A stretch of 64,000 nt of DNA from Brevibacterium album DSM 18261. Lineage in GTDB: Bacteria > Actinomycetota > Actinomycetes > Actinomycetales > Brevibacteriaceae. How positions within the stretch are numbered: position 1 is the stretch's first letter; each line of letters starts with the position of its first letter. The translations under genes and the position numbers were made by a program. The DNA lies in assembly GCF_000426445.1 (NCBI RefSeq), contig NZ_AUFJ01000009.1, forward strand, positions 248,001-312,000. Direction: 5' to 3'. The notes beneath the pieces are model-generated. The model worked only from the letters and a program-made list of their open reading frames with translations, was not told where the DNA came from and searched no databases. Below, one piece after another: positions 60,488 through 64,000 of this stretch.

Positions 60488-61609
60488 ATGTCCTCTCCCG
60501 CCCCCTCCCGCCAGTCCTCCGCACCCACCGTGCATGCGGGCATTCGCGCTCTTCTTCCCGGCCGCGAGGTGCTGCCCACCCGTGCGATGCTGCCCGGACT
60601 CGCTCTCGCGGCCGCCGCGACCCTCGCCTCCGTCCTCCTCGCCAGCACGCTCAGCGCGCTCAGCCCGCTGCTCGTCGCCATCGTCCTGGGCGCGGTCATC
60701 GCGAACGCGGCCCGCCTGCCGACAGTGCTGGCGCCCGGGCTCGGCTATGCCGCGAAGACGCTGCTGCGCGCCGGCGTGGTGCTGCTCGGGGCACAGCTGG
60801 CCCTCGGCGATGTGCTCGCGCTCGGGGCGGGAGGCCTCGGCCTCGTGGTGCTGGTGGTGCTGGCGGGATTCGGGACGGCGCTGCTGAGCGGGCGGCTGCT
60901 GCGCGTGCCCGCCGATCTCACGCTGCTCGTCGGCGCGGGCTTCTCGATCTGCGGGGCCGCCGCCGTCGCCGGAGCGCACTCCGCGGTGCGCGCGACCCGG
61001 GAGCACGCGGCTGCCGCGGTCGCGCTCGTCGTGGCCTTCGGGACGCTCATGATCGCGCTCGTGCCGCTGGTGAGCGCCGCGCTCGGGCTGTCTCCCGAGG
61101 CCGCGGGTCTGTGGGCGGGCGCGAGCGTCCACGAGGTAGCGCAGGTCGTGGCGATCGGCGGGATCGTGGGCGGCGGGGCGCTGGAGACGGCGGTCGTCGC
61201 CAAGCTCGCGAGGGTCGCCCTGCTCGCGCCCGTCGTCGCCGTCCTCGCCGTCACCGGGGCACGTGCGGTGCGTACGGCATGCGCCGCGAGAGCTCCCTCG
61301 GAAGGAACCTCGGCAGCGGCACCCGCACCCTCCGCCGGCCCCGTGGCCCGAACCCCGCTGGTCCCGGGCTTCCTCCTCGGCTTCTTGCTGCTCGTGGCCG
61401 TACGCAGCCTCGGCTGGATCCCGGAAGGCGCGCTGACCCCGCTGGCGACGGTGCAGACCGCATGCCTCACGGCCGCGATGTTCGCCCTGGGCACGCAGGT
61501 GAGCGTGGGGCAGCTGCGCAGGCTCGGCCTCGGCCCCGTGCTCGTCGCCGCTCTCACGACGCTCGTGGTGGCGGCGCTCGGCCTGGGCGGCGCCCTCCTC
61601 CTGGGGTGA
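60488..61609 (+). CDS. YeiH family putative sulfate exporter
   Basis: A 373-residue membrane protein of the UPF0324/YeiH type with about ten segments: GYAAKTLLRAGVVLLGAQLALGDV, GAGFSICGAAAVAGAHSAV, AGLWAGASVHEVAQVVAIGGIVG and a C-terminal FALGTQVSVGQLRRLG. Family members are annotated as sulfate or sulfite-linked exporters on limited evidence. Start at 60488 behind GGAGAG. Together with the LysR gene and the trans-sulfuration enzyme it forms a sulfur-related neighbourhood (inference). Confidence 0.88.
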   Translation: MSSPAPSRQSSAPTVHAGIRALLPGREVLPTRAMLPGLALAAAATLASVLLASTLSALSPLLVAIVLGAVIANAARLPTVLAPGLGYAAKTLLRAGVVLLGAQLALGDVLALGAGGLGLVVLVVLAGFGTALLSGRLLRVPADLTLLVGAGFSICGAAAVAGAHSAVRATREHAAAAVALVVAFGTLMIALVPLVSAALGLSPEAAGLWAGASVHEVAQVVAIGGIVGGGALETAVVAKLARVALLAPVVAVLAVTGARAVRTACAARAPSEGTSAAAPAPSAGPVARTPLVPGFLLGFLLLVAVRSLGWIPEGALTPLATVQTACLTAAMFALGTQVSVGQLRRLGLGPVLVAALTTLVVAALGLGGALLLG

Positions 61610-61657
61610 GGACGCCTGCGCTCCCGGCTCCCGCAGCGGGGCAGCCGTGCGAGCCCG

Positions 61658-61709
61658 CGTATGCACTTCTTGCGGCACTGAGCGCTGATCCCTGCAGGAA
61701 GTGCATACG
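61658..61709. repeat. 52-bp palindromic element, copy 3 (inverted)
   Basis: Its reverse complement matches copy 2 at all but about four or five of 52 positions. It lies 49 bp after the YeiH-like stop, in the 242-bp gap before the MatC-like gene; the rest of the gap shows nothing clear. Confidence 0.8.
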
Positions 61710-61851
61710 TGTCGCCGCGTCACGAGGAGACGCCTCCGGGGCGGGGCCGCCTCCCTCCCCGGACGCGGTATGCTTCTTCGTCGCTCCTGTGAGAGCCCCA
61801 CACCTGCACGCACACGCGCACGTGCCGTCCGCTCGCGTACTCTGAGGAACC

Positions 61852-63222
61852 ATGACTGAACAGCTCATCGCCCTGGCGATCTTCGTCGCCATGTTCGCGC
61901 TCGGCGCGATCCGGGGCATCCCGATCGGCGTGCTCATGCTCGCCGGCGCAGCGGGAACGGCCCTGCTGCTCACCGACATCCCGCTCGACGACGTGATCGC
62001 GGGCTTCCCGCTCAGCATCATGGTCCTGCTCGCCGGCGTCACCCTCTTCTTCGCGATCGCCCAGATCAACGGGACCATCGACAAGCTCATCGACAGGGCG
62101 CTCGCCAAGGTCGGCTCGAACGCGCTCCTGCTCCCCCTCGTCTTCTTCGTCATCACCGCCGCGATCGCCTCGATGGGCGCGCCGCTGGCCGGCCTCGTCA
62201 TGATGCCGGTGGGCATGCAGGTCGCCCGACGCTACGGCGTCGACTTCGCGCTCATGGGCCTGGCGATGTGCTTCGCGATCGGTGCCGGCGGCTTCGCGCC
62301 CACGAGCCTCTACGGCATCGTCACCTACTCCACCGCGCACGGTGCGGGCATCGAACTCAACCCGTTCCTGCTGTTCGGCATCGCCGTGGGCGTCTACGCC
62401 CTCATGCTCGTCTTCTCCTATGCGGTCTGGGGCCGTCGCCGGACCCCCATTACCGCCGAGGCCGGAGTCGCCGCCGCCGTCTCCCGCGGCTCGGCCTCGA
62501 CCTCGTCCATCGAGTTCGGCGAGGGCGATGATGACGACGCCCGCTTCTCCGAGCAGCGGGACGAACCCGCCGAGGGCGGCGCCGGTTTCTCCCGGGTCGA
62601 ACCCTTCACGCCCGTCCAGTGGGCGACGGTCGCCGCGATCATCGTCCTGCTCGCCTCCGTCGTGATCATCGCCGCGACCGGCGGGGACCCGGACATCGGG
62701 CTCCTGTGCTTCGCGCTCTCCGGTCTGCTGCTGCTCATCGACCCGAGTCAGGGCAGGGCGGCCGTCGCGAAGATCGACTGGTCGACCGTGCTCCTGGTGG
62801 GCGGCATCATCACCTTCGTGGGCCTGCTCGAGGAGATGGGCGCCGTCGAGCTCCTCGGCGACGCCGCGAAGTCCGTGGGCTCGCCGCTCATCGCCGCCTT
62901 CGTGCTGTGCCTCGTGGGCGGGCTGGTCTCCGCCTTCGCCTCGACCACCGGCATCCTCGCAGCGCTCGTGCCGCTGGCCCTGCCGCTCATCGCCGACGGC
63001 AGCCTGCCGGGCTGGGCGCTCATCGCGGCCCTCGGCGTGTGCTCGGCGGTCGTGGACGTCTCGCCGTTCTCGACCCTGGGCGCCACGGTGGTCGCGACCG
63101 CCCCCGAGGAGGAGAAGAGCCGCCTCACCCGCCTCCTCGTGCGCTTCGGCCTCTCGATGGTGATCGTGGGACCGGTCGTGCTCGTGGGCGGACTGGTGCT
63201 GCCGGCGATGCTCGCCGGCTGA
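61852..63222 (+). CDS. SLC13/MatC-like dicarboxylate carrier family permease
   Basis: A 456-residue ion-transporter-superfamily protein with about 12 segments. The N-terminal half matches MatC_N (ALGAIRGIPIGVLMLAGAAGTALLL, GFAPTSLYGIVTYSTAHGAGIELNP), then a hydrophilic acidic loop (about 205-245) and a second half with FASTTGILAALVPLALPL and VVDVSPFSTLGATVVA. It would exchange or import malonate-, succinate- or similar dicarboxylates. It is a single-gene unit followed by a hairpin. Confidence 0.87.
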   Translation: MTEQLIALAIFVAMFALGAIRGIPIGVLMLAGAAGTALLLTDIPLDDVIAGFPLSIMVLLAGVTLFFAIAQINGTIDKLIDRALAKVGSNALLLPLVFFVITAAIASMGAPLAGLVMMPVGMQVARRYGVDFALMGLAMCFAIGAGGFAPTSLYGIVTYSTAHGAGIELNPFLLFGIAVGVYALMLVFSYAVWGRRRTPITAEAGVAAAVSRGSASTSSIEFGEGDDDDARFSEQRDEPAEGGAGFSRVEPFTPVQWATVAAIIVLLASVVIIAATGGDPDIGLLCFALSGLLLLIDPSQGRAAVAKIDWSTVLLVGGIITFVGLLEEMGAVELLGDAAKSVGSPLIAAFVLCLVGGLVSAFASTTGILAALVPLALPLIADGSLPGWALIAALGVCSAVVDVSPFSTLGATVVATAPEEEKSRLTRLLVRFGLSMVIVGPVVLVGGLVLPAMLAG

Positions 63223-63236
63223 GGCCGCCGCGCCCC

Positions 63237-63274
63237 GAGGCGCTCGCTCCGCTGCCGTGCGGGGCGGGCGCCTC
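63237..63274 (+). terminator. hairpin after MatC-like gene
   Basis: GAGGCGC (63237-63243) pairs with GCGCCTC (63268-63274), with an inner CCGC/GCGG stem. Confidence 0.5.
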
Positions 63275-63410
63275 TTCCGTACCCGCTGAGGTCTGCGGTC
63301 CGGATGTCCGCAGCGCGAATCCGTGACCACCGGCACTCTCGCGGCTCCGGCGCGGGAGCCCATCATCGGGGGTGAGCCTCTGCACGCCCCGACGAGATGA
63401 GCCCGACCGC

Positions 63411-64000
63411 ATGACCTCCTCCTCCGCACAGGCAGCCCTTCCCCAGCGACTCCTCGCCCCCGATGCGGCTCGCGGCGTGATGCTGCTGCTCATCGCGATG
63501 GCCTACGCCGGTGCCTACGCAGGCGCAGGGTTCGGCGTGGACGCCTCCGCCGAACCCGCCCCCGATCGGGCCGCGACGTTCGCGGCGATCCTGCTCCTGG
63601 ACAACCGCGCATTCGCGCTGTTCGCGATCCTCTTCGGCTACGGTGTCGCATGGAGCGTCGCCCGGCAGGAGTCCCGGCGCACGGCACCTGCAGACATCAG
63701 GCGCGCCGTGCGGCGCCGGGCGCTCCTGCTCCTCCTGTTCGGCGCGGCCCACGCGCTCCTCGTGTTCCCCGGCGAGATCCTCACCGCCTACGGCTTCGCC
63801 CTGCTGGTGACGGGCTGGCTGTTGCACCGGTCCGACCGCGCGCTCAATCTCGCCCTGCTGGTCACCGGCCTCTTCTCCCTCGTGACGGTCCCCCTGCTCA
63901 TGACGGGGGCCGCCGTCGCCCCCGAGGAAGGTTTCGCACAGACCGTCCCGGGCTGTACATACCTGGAGGACTGGATCGACCGGCTCGTCGGCGTGCCCCT
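63411..64000 (+). CDS. DUF418 family membrane protein (3' end outside window)
   Basis: The first 196 residues show the start of a DUF418-type protein: LLAPDAARGVMLLLIAMAYAGAY, DNRAFALFAILFGYGVAWSVARQ, and RRRALLLLLFGAAHALLVFPGEILTAYGFALLVTGWLL. Several transmembrane helices are visible. The function of the family is unproven (acyltransferase-like membrane proteins are the nearest relatives). An ATG at 63397 is out of frame, so 63411 is the first in-frame start; it lacks a strong ribosome site. Confidence 0.82.
   Translation, partial: MTSSSAQAALPQRLLAPDAARGVMLLLIAMAYAGAYAGAGFGVDASAEPAPDRAATFAAILLLDNRAFALFAILFGYGVAWSVARQESRRTAPADIRRAVRRRALLLLLFGAAHALLVFPGEILTAYGFALLVTGWLLHRSDRALNLALLVTGLFSLVTVPLLMTGAAVAPEEGFAQTVPGCTYLEDWIDRLVGVP

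Overview
The window is GC-rich, densely coded DNA from a high-GC Gram-positive bacterium. Many TGA/ATG and GTG overlaps, TANNNT-type -10 boxes, several apparently leaderless starts and a glycerol-phosphate wall-polymer locus all point to an actinobacterium. A Micrococcales member such as Brevibacterium or a relative is likely, but that placement is inference. No rRNA, tRNA, CRISPR array, prophage or transposase was seen.

Layout. (1) 1-8.3 kb, minus strand: a teichoic-acid-type locus with tagD, two single-domain glycerophosphotransferases (one cut by the window edge), a GT2-glycerophosphotransferase fusion and a GT92-like transferase. (2) 8.5-11.8 kb, plus: a nine-cysteine metallothionein-like protein, a coupled pair (unknown protein plus XRE/ImmA metallopeptidase) and an aldo/keto reductase. 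(3) 11.9-16.6 kb, minus: an autoregulated-looking amine catabolic operon (GntR, sarcosine-oxidase-like enzyme, sodium symporter, FAD oxidase). (4) 16.7-24.7 kb: acyltransferase, NUDIX, DUF805, aldehyde dehydrogenase, NTF2-like, a frameshifted 3-hydroxyacyl-CoA dehydrogenase, a GNAT protein and a GyrI-like protein. (5) 24.7-31.8 kb: acyl-CoA metabolism (two CoA ligases, SDR, quinone reductase, crotonase, divergent thioesterase). (6) 31.8-33 kb: a decay scar holding three gene remnants, followed by a divergent MFS/DeoR pair. (7) 35.3-40.9 kb: a BCCT transporter, then TetR-SDR facing thiolase-acyl-CoA dehydrogenase across a palindrome. (8) 41.2-47.9 kb: one TRAP membrane pair followed by three tandem binding proteins. 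(9) 48.1-57.7 kb, minus: carnitine dehydrogenase, a beta-keto-acid cleavage enzyme, an XRE-TetR double-HTH regulator, a beta-lactamase-like hydrolase and a full Dpp/Opp-type ABC transporter. (10) 58-64 kb: a trans-sulfuration enzyme, a LysR/YeiH divergent pair, a MatC-like carrier and the start of a DUF418 protein.

How the parts fit. Carnitine dehydrogenase plus the cleavage enzyme would turn L-carnitine into glycine betaine and acetoacetyl-CoA. The thiolase could finish the acyl half, the BCCT carrier could supply substrate, and the sarcosine-oxidase operon could act on demethylated betaine products. The acyl-CoA blocks suggest growth on carboxylic acids. These links are inference from gene families and neighbourhood.

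Most notable signals: an 11-bp tandem duplication that breaks one dehydrogenase; a 52-bp palindromic element present three times; a duplicated binding-protein/terminator/palindrome unit; a shared TTGCGA motif at the promoters of the double-HTH regulator and the ABC operon; and a duplicated junction with iteron-like repeats near 18.2 kb.
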